From: Spirometra erinaceieuropaei
Lineage: Eukaryota > Platyhelminthes > Cestoda > Diphyllobothriidea > Diphyllobothriidae
Direction: 5' to 3'
DNA: 64,000 nucleotides
Assembly (NCBI GenBank): GCA_902702965.1
Contig: CACRXP010000726.1
Span: forward strand, 97,522-161,521
Position numbers and translations under genes: made by a program. Numbering within the stretch: the first letter of the stretch is position 1; each line of letters starts with the position of its first letter. Of this stretch, positions 53,851 through 64,000 are shown piece by piece. The notes under the pieces are model-generated. The model did not search any database, was not told where the DNA came from, and saw only the letters and a list, made by a program, of their open reading frames with translations.

Positions 53851-55955
53851 AATTATTGGCGGCCTCGTCCTCCCTAAAACTAAATGGTTTTCTCATATGA
53901 GTCTCCCAACTCTCCGTCGTTTGAAATAGAGTGGTTTAAGTAATTTTCGATGTGAACTTGTCGCCACCTAAAATATTGACATGTTGAACAGAATCGCGGG
54001 CGCCATTTAACTTGGCCTTGGCCTGGGCATCATTGCTCGCCATATGGACAGAGAAGATGGGGCCAAAAGCCGGCAGAGAATTCAGCAGGTGGTCTCGTTG
54101 GCTCCGTCGTTCGAAAACGAATAACAGGAGGTAGTTTACTCGTAAGACCGCAGGAAACTTGCTTATGCTGTCTGCGCTGCAGCTACCTGCAGTAGGTTAA
54201 TAGGTTTAGCTTTATTATAGCTTCCTTTGGGAACTGTCAGTCGCCTTTGAACTCAGGAAAAAAATCATTAGTGTCAAAAGTAAGGGTCAAAAGACACCCT
54301 GGGCGGAGGCATGTATTTGCAGAGTATTCACGATATCTTTCTGATATTACGGCCCACCGTCCTACCGTATCCCTGAGGAACAGTTCTGTTTTAGGGTATC
54401 ATCACCGTCGCCAGTCCCGTGTCGCTTGACAAGGACCACACTGAGGTCACATCTTCACCCCAGTACGATGAATAAACGCGTCCTATTGACGTCATGGACA
54501 GTAGTCGACGTACTCCACACTGTTCTTTGGCGTTTACCTCCGATTAATTAAAAATGTTTGAAAGTTCGCGCGCGGTATATCTCCTTTCAGTCTTTTCTTT
54601 TAATTCCTTCTGCATACGTTCGAAGAAATGCAGATGAAAGAGCAATTGGGGAACATTTAGCAGAATGCAATAGCAGCCTGGCCTGTTGGATTTTTTCGCC
54701 ACAACGCATTGCTGGATGCACTCATAGGCTGATTAAACAGTTAGCCTGGAGGTCACAGTGATTTCCAGGCAATAAATGGCAGTGACTAAAAAACTATACT
54801 TTTCCTGAGAAATTCGAATTTCATTAGCGTTTTAATTGTACTGGGCACTGGTGTCATATAACAGAGATAAGCATCCACAGAGTCTTATTTTTCCTTAGAT
54901 TTCAACGAGTATGGACAGACACAGGACAATCTTCGCAACTTCCTTTATTGGTGCAAATGCATTAGGTGATTTAAGTGATGATCGGTCCCGGTCAGGGCAA
55001 ACTGTCAGGCTTTCGTGCTTCTTGTAATGCTGAAGTAAAATACATACAGGAACTGCGCATAAATGGATTTTGTTTAAAACGTGATGTTCCATCTAGTATA
55101 ATCTGCGCCCCAGTCCAATGCGTAGTAATGCCTGTCGTGTTTTCCTTGAGCAAACTACAAACTCTTATGCATTCCAAAGATCTGAGGGTTTACTGCTCTC
55201 AACTGCGGCCCCACCACTTTCCACAGCACAGGTACACTTTAAAATCCAAGCACGTATCCCGTTGGCCGCCAGCCGCTGAATGATATGAATGCTTTTAGAT
55301 ATTTCAGACCAACTACTTCAGCGTTTTCCGTGTTATCGCAGACATTTTCAATGCGTGGGACCGACAGAACATGTTTGCGGAAAGTGAGCTTGAGTCAAGC
55401 GAATTGTACCTACAAAAATGGCGTCAGACGAGAGGAAGATAACGCAGCGACCTAGAGGGAGGAGGACTCAATTATTCGAAGTGAAAGAATCGGTCTAAGT
55501 GGAGCCCAATCGAGTTCGACTGGAGCGCAGTCGGACCTGCCCCATAAACTGGCAGTTACAGTTGTGCGTAATTACCAGGAGGACTTAGCATGCGTGATCA
55601 GGCCGAAATGCAGGACAGACCGCAAACAGTCCCCTTCCCCGGAACCAAGGTTACAGCCCTCGGATTACTGTAAGCATTAAAGAATTTAGGAGAATTTATG
55701 CAAAAACTCCAGGAGACTGGGATGCTTACTTACGCATTTATATTCGCCAGGAAATCATGTACCTCATTTCACTAAGCATCTCCTTAAAGTCTCCAATCTG
55801 AATTCAAAAAATTTAATATTGCAAGTGAAAAAAAAACAAACTAATATGCACAGAAAGCTAGATAGGGGTGGCGGGGGGAGAGAAATGCATACACGTGATT
55901 AAATTGGCTTAGCGGACGACAAGGACCGTTTCATTTATTTTTAAATACGCAACCC
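53851..55955. other. Unassigned sequence
   Basis: Two kilobases without a supportable gene. A plus-strand stretch near 54600-54760 reads RRNADERAIGEHLAECN, faintly like a Penelope GIY-YIG region, but too weak to call. Confidence 0.3.
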
Positions 55956-56072
55956 TCAGTCATTCGCAGACGCGGTCTCCGACACGTCCGTTGACCAGAG
56001 ATCCTCTGTCCTTTCTCTGAGCAGATGGCGCAGTTGTTCCGCCTCTTCAACGCTTTCGTCAAAATTATTGCC
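55956..56072 (-). CDS. Unidentified gene, last exon
   Basis: 117 nt after acceptor tccttttttcag: 38 residues GNNFDESVEEAEQLRHLLRE to ETASAND, then TGA. Starts in phase 0, as required by the upstream exon. Confidence 0.65.
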   Translation of the reverse strand, partial: GNNFDESVEEAEQLRHLLRERTEDLWSTDVSETASAND

Positions 56073-58720
56073 CTGAAAAAAGGAATCCCTTGTTTACTCA
56101 TGTGGGCTCAAGTTCTAGATTAGTCTACGGTTTATGTTATGGAGAAAGCACCGAATATCATAAAACACGTCCATTTCTCATTTTGTTAGGGTTAACTTTA
56201 ACGGGTCTGACGTCGAGCAGATGAATTGTAAAGGAAAATATAGTTAACCACTAGCCACACGACATCTCTGTTCCTTAAATAAGAGAAGACTTTAAAATAG
56301 GTATTGGGCTATTTTGATATTAATGTCTGCCTGTTGAAGTTGGCTTTTACTCTGGCAAGTCAGGCGTCTAGAAGAAACTACGAATAGTTTCTATCCTAAT
56401 GCTTCGTTGTATTTAACAGAAAGCTCCCAAAACGCACATTTTTGTGATTTAGCTCAATGCCGATTTTTTTGGATGCTAAGGGTCTACTGGTGAGAATGGA
56501 TAATCTTCTGTCACTTTGGGTGTATAGTTTCCACAGGAGTGGCGCCTGGTAGGAGTGACAGCTGTTCCATGGGCTCGTATGCAAGCAGCAATTTTTCTGT
56601 TTGTCACCTAACTGACAGACATTTTTCATTTGAAACTCCACTAGACTGTGCTTGTCGTAGCGGCCAGATGCTAGTAACCACTTCAACCTGCAGACTAAAT
56701 TGGATGAATGTATACAGCAGGGTTCCCTCCACATGACGAAGCTATGTGCTCGAGGGCTGAATCAATCAGTAAAAAAAGTCGGCCGTGTGGTGGCACACCC
56801 AGACGGGCGTTGTAACCCGGCTAAACGCCTCCAACTATCAAAAGAGAAGGAGGCGTCCGCCGGGTGAGGTTTATTGGAGGTCTGGCGTTTCGAGAAGTTG
56901 TTTCGTCTACCCATCTTCAGAGACTGGGAAGTCATGCGCACAGCTCTCCTTATATGGTGCACTTCGATGCGTGGCCCGCCAGTGGCGCCTGTGTGGCTGC
57001 ATCCGACCCGCATGTCACCGTGACCTGAGAAGCCCCTGCCCTCGTTGGCCACGGAGATAGCTGAAGGCCCTGATGGCCCCGCGCCGTGACTGTCGCTCTT
57101 TAAGAAGGTTCGTAAAGTCAGCTAGGGGGGAGGAGGGAGGCAAATTGCTGTGGCGGTTGACAGAGCAGTCGGTGGACATCCAGGCCTCTTGCACCTGCCT
57201 TGTTGTATTATCATCGCCCCGGCACACAATCTCAACGGCCTCAAAGTTGAAGATGTGTCCCATTTGCGCGGCATGAGTTGCTACCTCCAACTATGGGTCC
57301 GACCTTTCGTGCATTCGCGTTCGCAGCCGTCGGCCGGTTTCTCCAACGTAGTTGCACTTCCCGCAGCTGCATTGAGTTTGGTACACAACAGCCGACATCT
57401 CCTGATTAAGGATCGGGTCTTTTGGTCGCATCATTTGCCGGCGGATTGTTGAGTCGGGCCTATGTGCAACACCCATTCCTAGCGGCGCGAGGGATCTAGC
57501 CACGGCTTCTGAGACCCCTTTCATGTATTGAATGCTCCGCCACGATTTTGGCTGACTGTGTTCTTCATTTCGTCTACTTGGTTGCATTCGGCTCCGCTCA
57601 ACGACTGCTCGCTGATAGCCGTTGGCTCTGAAGAGTTCTTGGAGGAAATTTATCTCGTCCAGTTTGGCGGCTGGCGTGCTGCATAAGTTTTCACCCGTCG
57701 GTATAGCGTGCGGACACAGCTTCGTTTGTGTTGTAGCGGGTGGTTGTTGTTGAAACTGAGCATTTGCAGTGTGTTCATCGGTTTTCTGTAGACTGACGTT
57801 CGATAGTAAGAAGCGATAGCTGGAACAAGGGCTTTATTCGCCTGACGTAATTGACCACTCGGGGAGCGCGCAAGCCGGTGAGCCAGACGACCGAGCAGTC
57901 ATCACGCCAGCATCCAACGCGGCTGATGAGATTTCAGCAATTAGCAACTTGCATGCCGGCCATCAAACAATTAGCGCACCAGCGGGCAACAATCCTTGAT
58001 GAAGGGGAGCGTGGTTAATTGCTACAGGTATATGGTAGCATAGCGACTGCATCCTATAAGTACAGCAACTTCCTGTGCACGAGTCACCCTTTTCTGCCTC
58101 TGTCTCTGATGATGGGTTCAGTTACAGTAAGCGTGAGAGAGCGCGTGGCAACAAGAGTCGGGTGCCGAAAGATCTTGGGAGCGTTTTAAGACTCACCGAA
58201 AGAACCAATCGAGTTATCCCGGTCAGTGTTTCACCACGTGTTGTACTACGCCGCTCCATTTGGATCTGAAGCATATCCGTCAGACGTTTGAGTCCCTCAA
58301 CACTTATCTTATTGTCTGGAAATAAAAACGCTTAAGAAATCATTACAGTACAAATTCTCAAAGTGAAGAAAGTCTATGAGTGGAGCACTCAAAAACGGGC
58401 TCACTTACCAAAATAACAAATGTAAATTGGGGTACTTTAACCTTTGAAGCTTCAGCCGATAATATCACAAAGATTTCCAGGGTTATCTATGTGGGCACAA
58501 ACTCTCTAGACTGCTGTTTAACACCTGTGATACTCAAGTCTATATAATGTCACTTCGGCAAGGTCGAGTATTTATTGACTCGTTTAGCGGCACACTGCAT
58601 CTTGTGTCTACCACTCAACTAATATTTGAATTCTGAAAAATGGCCAATAGTTTCACCTAGGATGTTGGAAGCAAACTCACTTTCACAGTCGATCAAGTCG
58701 AGCGTTGTGGATACAGTGTC
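55956..58720 (-). CDS. Unidentified host gene, three 3' exons
   Basis: Three exons on the minus strand (58681-58720, 58197-58315, 55956-56072) have GT/AG borders and fitting phases. They give 92 residues ending in TGA: DTVSTTLDLIDCE-N, NKISVEGLKRLTDMLQIQME, RRSTTRGETLTGITRLVLS, GNNFDESVEEAEQLRHLLRE, RTEDLWSTDVSETASAND. The segment is highly charged and looks alpha-helical, with no membrane segment or known motif that I recognise. The exon order and the stop suggest the C terminus of a longer protein whose earlier exons are to the right, possibly beyond the window. The 2.1-kb last intron contains PLE-2; the next intron upstream may contain the fold-back repeats. Confidence 0.6.
56083..56760. 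other. Intron of the unidentified gene, left part
   Basis: No supportable feature between the last exon and the left edge of PLE-2. Confidence 0.35.
56816..56862. repeat. GC-rich stem-loop at the PLE-2 3' edge
   Basis: CCCGGC..ACGCCTCC pairs with GGAGGCG..GCCGGG around a 16-nt A-rich loop. It lies just beyond the degenerate hammerhead at the 3' end of PLE-2. Confidence 0.6.
56863..57855 (-). mobile_element. Penelope-like element PLE-2, degenerate
   Basis: Minus-strand remains: VYRKPMNTLQMLSFNNNHPL, HKRSCVRTLYRRVKTY (after a missing RT core), then (57291-57587) YMKGVSEAVARSLAPLGMGV, IRRQMMRPKDPILNQEMS, and the GIY-YIG region VVYQTQCSCGKCNYVGETGR. After a frameshift at about 57290 comes (57015-57290) HAAQMGHIFNFEAVEIVCR. 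It is 40-50% identical in protein to PLE-1, a different subfamily. The 3' end has a decayed hammerhead. It lies in an intron of the unidentified gene. Confidence 0.85.
56872..56930 (-). ncRNA. Degenerate hammerhead at PLE-2 3' end
   Basis: The minus strand reads AGTCT, CTGAAGA (core with one change from CTGATGA), a stem II region GGGTAGACGAAACAACTTCT, CGAAACGCC, AGACC closing stem I. The core change should abolish activity. Confidence 0.5.
57856..58150 (+). mobile_element. Inverted PLE 3' fragment next to PLE-2
   Basis: The plus strand encodes EPDDRAVITPASNAADEISA and ends SASVSDDGF within a CTGATGATGGGTTCA hammerhead-like string (58104-58118); this equals the C-terminal tail of PLE-1 (AIVTPASSTDDEIAAIN ... 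SANVSDDGF). It points opposite to PLE-2, as an inverted, 5'-truncated partner. The GAAA part of the hammerhead is lost. Confidence 0.8.
58197..58315 (-). CDS. Unidentified gene, penultimate exon
   Basis: 119 nt between acceptor tttttatttccag and donor CTTTCG|gtgagt. 39 codons plus two bases, no stop, with an amphipathic helix pattern (GLKRLTDMLQIQMERR). Confidence 0.65.
58681..58720 (-). CDS. Unidentified gene, small internal exon
   Basis: 40 nt, DTVSTTLDLIDCE plus one base; donor GTGAAA|gtgagt is strong, acceptor gaatgccaag is weak. The single base joins AC of the next exon as Asn. The start could lie elsewhere. Confidence 0.45.
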
Positions 58721-58794
58721 CTTGGCATTCATTGGCAAAGAAAATAACTAGGCGCGGTGAAATCAGAGGTGGACATACTGTCAATTACCGATCT

Positions 58795-59722
58795 CATTAA
58801 ATGTTGAACGAAATTATTAAATGTGCATTTGAGTAGGAAGGATAACCTAAGTGAAGTTGTAATACCGATTATCGTGCGGCAGGGTGCCGCAAATATTTCA
58901 GACACGCCACGATGCTGGCTTTTAGATGCCCTTCTTTTCGGCCGTCTACAATTACTGTACCCGGTAAAAGACGACTATTTAAGTAGTAGGCGTCTTTACT
59001 ATTGTATTTAGATGCCCCTATAAATCCAAATATATTTTGCAGGAAAAAATGCATAAAATATCATCTCTTGTACTTATTTGGTAGTAAACCGCGTCTTTTC
59101 CCAAATCTCATACTCGGAGAAGTGGCATCTTTTAGTTTTTAAAAAGTCTCTTATTACGAGATTTTTAGAAATTGTGCGATGTTCGTCCAAATAGCATTGA
59201 ATATGTGTGTCCAATAATCCTCCTCGTAGGGTATACAACATAGTCCACTTCCGTTGCAAGATTTTATGAACCCTATATGGCACCTACTTGACAGATATGA
59301 AAAATGAATGTTCTTCGTTACGTGGGCAGTATACAGTTAGTAGACTAAAAACCCTAAGCGCAAATGCAATGACAGATCGAGCTCAAAATCATTCTGAAAA
59401 TGAGGAACCTGTTTAAGGCTAAAAATTACTCTTTCTTCGAGCATAAGAAAGAATATTTTCATGCCTGCGTTTTTGCAAGATTTTTTTGAAATTATAAGGC
59501 CATCGAAAGTGGTTATAGAAAAATGCATATTACTTAAGTTGTCATTTTGGCCGACAGCGATTATTATCGGCGGGCAAAAAGAAAAGAATTTTAAAGCTAA
59601 AATCCTTGCATGCCCAAAATATCACTTGATTATGCCAAAAGATAGTCATTATTACCTTCATACTGAAGTAGTCCTTCCTAATTGAATACGTATTTCACAG
59701 TTTTGGTCAACATTTCAGGAGA
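58795..59722. repeat. Fold-back repeat 1
   Basis: Arm 58795-59280 and an inverted arm 59300-59722 share ordered blocks: AAATGTTGA, TTAGGAAGGA/GTAGGAAGGA, GTAATA..GATTATC, GGCCGTC/GGCCGAC, and TTTTGCA(G/A). Identity is roughly 65-70%. No transposase recognised. Confidence 0.7.
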
Positions 59723-60237
59723 TTGTAAAGTTCGTGGTTATTGACAATAACTGGTAAGTTGGGGTCATTCTTTATCAAGAACGCCTATCATGTCCGATCA
59801 GGGACTGGATCTAACACATGCACGCTCACAGATCAAAGTCTTATGCCAACTGTCTGGCAAAAAGCATCAACCGTGCCTCTGGGTGGATTATTTTTAGTCG
59901 GGTGGCACTCAGTCGAAAAGGTTGGTCTGATTAAGCAGTGAACCAAACTGTCTAAAAGATACAAAACATTTCCGCGTATACCATCTTATCAAACTGCTCC
60001 AAAACTGCTATACTGGTTACCGTTTTCAGGCGTCCCTTGCCACACCACCTCGCCAGTCTCGTCAATCTCATCAGTGGAATCCCAGGACATGTGCAACGCT
60101 TTCGGCTTTTAAGGTCGACGAAATCAATTGGTCTAGGAGTTGCTGTGGTGTATACTAGCTAGCTGTCTGACGCATATGTGAAGGATTCCGCCCAAAGTTC
60201 CTCATGTAGTTTCTGCTGCATTAGCTGTGCTCTCTCA

Positions 60238-61155
60238 TGAAATGTTAAGCAAAAATGCTAATTTGCCTTTAAATTCAGAAAGATTACTTAGATAGTGTTG
60301 TAATATTAATTATCACGCACCTAAGATATTTCAATCACTATAGGATGCCAGCTAATGGGTGGACTCAGTTTTTGGCCGTCTGCAAAAACTTCATCCTGTA
60401 AAAATGTCAATTTAAGTAGCATGAAAGTTTATTGATTTTGTATGCCCTCAAAATTCAGTTATATTTTATAGAAAACACGCACAGGAGTGACCTTTATTTT
60501 ACTTATTCGGTAGCGACGTACGTCTCCTTTAAATTTTGTGCCCAAGGAAGGTTTATCTTTCGGTTTTATAAAACGTTTTTAATTTTGAGGCTTTTTAAGA
60601 CCGTGAAATTTTCCTCCGCACAGCATCGCATCATCACGTTTACTAGTTATGCCTATATAGTATACAATCCGGCCCATACCCATTTGCGAGTCCTATATAG
60701 CTTCCTTCTAGCAGCATAGAAAAGTATATGATATATCCTAGACGAAATGCACACAGCATTTAGTTTGAACCCCTGAACGCAAATATAACGGCATGTTAGG
60801 TAAAACATCATTCAGAAATTTAAAATGTTTTTGGAAACCGAAAGATGTTCTCTTTTCAGGTAAAAAATTTAAAGAATACGCAATTTTCTACCAAAGAAGC
60901 ACAAGAGAGAATACGTTTGTGCACGTTATCTTTGAAATATAATGGAATTTACAAGAGCATAGAAAGTCGGTGGATGAATTTCGTACTGCTTTAGTAGCCA
61001 TTTTACAGAAAGTGGTCTTCGCAGGCGGCCGGCATTCTGGTGTGGCTGAAATGTCTTAGGATGATGTCGCATAATAACTAGTATTACAACCCCCACTAAG
61101 TAATCTCTTCTGACCAAAAGCACATTTCGAAATTTCGGTTAACATTTCATCGGAT
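60238..61155. repeat. Fold-back repeat 2, related to fold-back repeat 1
   Basis: Arm 60238-60715 and inverted arm 60745-61155 carry the same blocks: AAATGTTAA, AGATTACTTAG, TTGTAATA, TTTCA, GGCCGTCTGC/GGCCGCCTGC, ATTATATTT. All four arms align, so an inverted pair occurs twice, 520 bp apart. Confidence 0.7.
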
Positions 61156-61159
61156 AGCA

Positions 61160-62540
61160 CATCAACTGCATGTACTCCATTTTTTAAGTTGAATTTGTTA
61201 CCCTGAGGTGAAATCACCGAATAACTGGTTTTTAGATTTTTGAAGCGCGTACTTTTATCTTTGTCTATAAATCTGCGGAATTCACTGTCATTAACTTCAG
61301 CACAATAATCGCGTACTGCTTCCATCCGTTAAGCTAGTAGTTTCCTTCTCAACTGAAGAATGATGCCGCAGGTATTTTTCGAGCTGACATATATTTGACA
61401 TGTTTTGTCAAAAAATTTTGCTGAGAAGTCATATTAAAAGGTATTTTTAGGTTTAGGAGCTACAGTCGAAAGGATGCGCTGCCATTAGCAGTTTAAAGTA
61501 TAAAACATGAATCTCTGCGAACGGGTCTTTTTACGGAGTATCAAAAATAACTATAATAAGTCCAACATACGCGCCAAGTTTATCATGGAAACTTCGTAAT
61601 TCCCATGTATTCGTAATCCATGGGGTGGAATATTTTCTCCAGCAGCCAGTAAGGGATGTTTTGACTCCAAGCTGTCCAAAATTTGCTAGACAAAATGATG
61701 ACATTTGAAACAACCGCTTAGGCGAAATAAGAAAGACGTAAGTGGATGAAGTCAACGTTTGCAAGAGGTAGATAGATAAAATCGAAGTCCATATTTTAGG
61801 ATGTAAAATGCGCAGTGCGTTCCTCACCTCCCGCGTTATCGTTTCCCCTAGACCCTTTATATTTCCGAATTCGCGAGTCGGTCTTCGTTGTTGAAGATTT
61901 TTGTTCTTTTCGCGAGGCACTAAAATCCCGAAGAAATATCAGTACGAAAGGTCTTCGGTGTCTGACTGAAGCATTTATGCGTATTGTGACTTTGGAACTG
62001 GCTATAGGATCCTTTGAGGAGACAGTTCGGTGCCTAGACACAAGTTTAAATCAAAAGCACTCAAACGGAACGATCTTATTTTTTCCCTCGAAGGTGTTCA
62101 TTACAACAGTTTTCCATTTACTTGTGTTTATCCAACTGACTACCAACATCATGAGCCTCGCCTCAGCCACACCGAGCCATATTTATTTAAAATTTTCCCC
62201 GGAAATAAACTAATAGGAAACTCTCTTGCCATTGAAGCATCAAATCTGTAGATATTTAATCAACGGATGAGACTTTAGCAAAAGATAACGTCTGTTGGTT
62301 TCATTAGAAGAAAGAATTTCGCTCAATTCATAAGAACACTGGCACACACCTTTATGGATTATTACTTCTGCAAATTAAACTAAAATTGTGCATATTAAAA
62401 TCCTATCTTCCGCTTCACTCCCGACTGTCTCGGGCAACTGGACACAGAGGCGCAAAAAGTAGGCTTATTTTCCCACGGTTATTGCTTCGATGTGAATATT
62501 ATTTGATAAGGCACGGACCCCGTATAACAAGCGGCCTGTG
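61160..62540. other. Unassigned sequence
   Basis: A minus-strand open stretch of 89 codons (61056-61325, starts MEAVRDYCAEVNDSEFRR) overlaps the end of fold-back 2 and continues beyond it. Plus-strand stretches at 61815-62251 are open in two frames. None matches a family I know. Confidence 0.3.
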
Positions 62541-62564
62541 CCAAGGCGGTTAGCGTTATGAAGG

Positions 62565-62680
62565 TAAGTAATAGGGGTGGTGTTGGGGGGGGGTGGGTAA
62601 GGTTTAGAGTTAGGACATGGAAATATGTATCCCTGGAATTAAGCGCAAGGTAACCCTATTACAGGAGTCCTTAGTCCAGT
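62565..62680. repeat. Short inverted-repeat element with telomere-like core
   Basis: GTAATAGGGGTGG at 62568 is matched by an inverted AACCCTATTAC at 62655. Between them lie a G run and GGTAAGGTTTAGAGTTAGG, the reverse of the CCTAACTCTAA core found in the 34 kb elements. Confidence 0.45.
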
Positions 62681-63549
62681 GCCCAACTGACTATTCTTTT
62701 CTGACTTATTCTTCGCCCGAGTTTTGGTATTTTCCCTTTAACATAGTGAGTGGGTAGATGTTTTGCCGGAAATATTCATCAGATCAAAGATGTCTGCCCA
62801 GACATAATTACCTCTTTTGGAAGCCACTGGTGACCTGGTCGTCGCCCTTGCTGCCTGTTGATAAAACAGAAGGGAAATGGCACGACAAAGCGGAGAGTGG
62901 TATATACAAAATTGGCTCGAGTAATGTATGATTTTTGAACCGAAGTGGCCAATATACAGTAAATTAATTAAACATCCTTTTGGTTGATTCGTCATTAAAC
63001 CTCCAGTTTTAGAGAGCAAGGGTAATTATTTAGAATAAAATAATTACATTAACTCAAATCTAAAATGATGATAGCCATATCTACATGCACATATATGCAT
63101 GCCGCCCACAACCTAATTTCTGAGGTATGCGTAACTTCACAATAAATTTCTTATAACTCAAAGACCGACTAAATATATCGACCGTAACACGATACTGAAA
63201 ATAAAATGACCTTTAGGAAAACGCGGGCTCAACAGAACTGTTGGGCGGAATACTTTATTTCTTGGTAATGACCAATTTTTCATGGAAAGCAAGAATGCGA
63301 AAATTGATGAAAATCAATGTCGAATTACGGGAAATTCAAATTGCTGAAGTTTATTTTTCGTGTTCATGTAAACAACTAAAGTAAGGAAACAGCATAAGCG
63401 AACACTTTTTGAATAAACCACTTTGCACCCTCCTTCTGCTAAATATCATGTAAGAATTGGTGTAATATGCATGGTAGGGGCCATTCAGCGGCTTATTTAT
63501 ATCCAAATGTTTAAAAATTGTAAGTAGGATTGTCTTTTGTCTTTTCTAG

Positions 63550-63650
63550 ACGCGATTGACTGTGGTGGTGATTTCGTTCAATTTCATGGGTGCGGATGTC
63601 GCAACGATAAACGTACTAATGGTGTCACATGCAAAGAGGTCGAGCAGTGA
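63550..63650 (+). CDS. Possible last exon of a cysteine-rich (EGF-like) gene
   Basis: Preceded by tgtcttttgtcttttctag, a strong acceptor. The frame reads DAIDCGGDFVQFHGCGCRND, KRTNGVTCKEVEQ, then TGA. C-x-C-x8-G-x2-C resembles the end of an EGF-like domain. No upstream exon could be tied to it, so it may be chance. Confidence 0.3.
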
Positions 63651-64000
63651 CTAAGAAGTTAATATATCATTAGGAGAGGCAATCACTAGCACACAATCTC
63701 CTGTGCAGTAGGAGAATTTTTCTTACGTAAAACTACTGTACTTTTCGCTTATGGGGGGACTCGTCGAGTCCGAAAGCCTACCTTAAACATTAAGGAATGC
63801 TTTGCGATTGTCGGTGTTTTCAATAACTTACTCGAAAACACAAGTTCTGTAGATTATGATTGCCAAAATTTTCAAAATTAGCGAAACCTTGAAATTTTTA
63901 ACCCATTTATTGAGTCCCGGGTATATTTTTTCGCAGATGAAAATTTGGGTCATGCTTGAGGACTTATTAACACAATGAACTTACCTGCATGAGAATACAA
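63651..64000. other. Unassigned sequence at the right edge
   Basis: AT-rich, no supportable feature. Confidence 0.35.

Noticed and set aside
54600..54760. Possible GIY-YIG fragment (RRNADERAIGEHLAECN)
   Set aside because: Lacks the GIY and YIG motifs and the similarity is short; cannot be separated from chance.
58869..59685. Similar short open frames in both arms of fold-back 1 (FLQNIFGFIGASK / FLQDFFEIIRPSK)
   Set aside because: The similarity follows from DNA similarity of inverted arms. The arms of fold-back 2 have stops in the same frame, so coding is unlikely.
62812..62854. 43-nt minus-strand micro-exon (AARATTRSPVASKR or QQGRRPGHQWLPKE)
   Set aside because: Good acceptor and donor, and the phase could feed the unnamed gene, but nothing else ties it to that gene and its reading frame is undecided.

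Overview
This window looks like nuclear DNA of a flatworm, most likely a diphyllobothriidean tapeworm (Spirometra/Dibothriocephalus/Schistocephalus type). The organism call is an inference. It rests on two conserved animal genes whose introns are either 34-40 nt or several kb long, and on the repeats: hammerhead-bearing Penelope-like elements, a CsRn1-type Gypsy element, many CR1-like LINE fragments, and a LINE whose reverse transcriptase carries C2H2 zinc fingers as seen in diphyllobothriid gene sets. There are two assembly gaps (18455-18681 and 35259-35494).

Host genes, all on the minus strand. (1) 2158-3858: first five coding exons of an ST7 homologue (304 codons); the rest lies beyond the left edge. 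(2) 30907-42525: a complete twinfilin gene, eight coding exons, 338 residues, with an 8.7 kb intron packed with transposons. (3) 55956-58720: three 3' exons of a conserved-looking gene I cannot name, with a Penelope-like element in one intron. A possible cysteine-rich last exon lies on the plus strand at 63550-63650.

Repeat landscape, left to right. 4.7-7.1 kb: a CR1-like LINE split by a Penelope-like element (5091-6541) with a perfect 12-bp target duplication, 95-bp inverted terminal repeats and a hammerhead ribozyme in each repeat. 7.3-8.7 kb: LINE 3' ends. 8.7-23.9 kb: one RTE-like LINE invaded by two Gypsy elements only 31 bp apart. Gypsy-1 (9504-15985, K02A2.6-like) itself holds two CR1 insertions; Gypsy-2 (16017-19648, CsRn1-like) is younger by LTR identity. 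23.9-29.0 kb: two LINEs tail to head. 29.4 kb: a tRNA-derived SINE. 32.06-32.38 kb: a 140-bp-arm palindrome of tRNA-like sequence inside twinfilin intron 6. 33.9-35.0 kb: two small inverted-repeat elements with telomere-like cores. 38-41.4 kb: CR1 copy B in twinfilin intron 5. 44.5-53.9 kb: mostly minus-strand CR1 remains. 56.8-58.2 kb: second Penelope-like element with an inverted 3' fragment. 58.8-61.2 kb: two successive fold-back repeats. The outer 3 kb shows little that I can identify.

The genes do not form operons. The main biology is host genes tolerating nested retroelements, and the nesting order can be read directly: RTE-like LINE, then Gypsy-1, then CR1 insertions inside Gypsy-1, with Gypsy-2 a separate and later hit.
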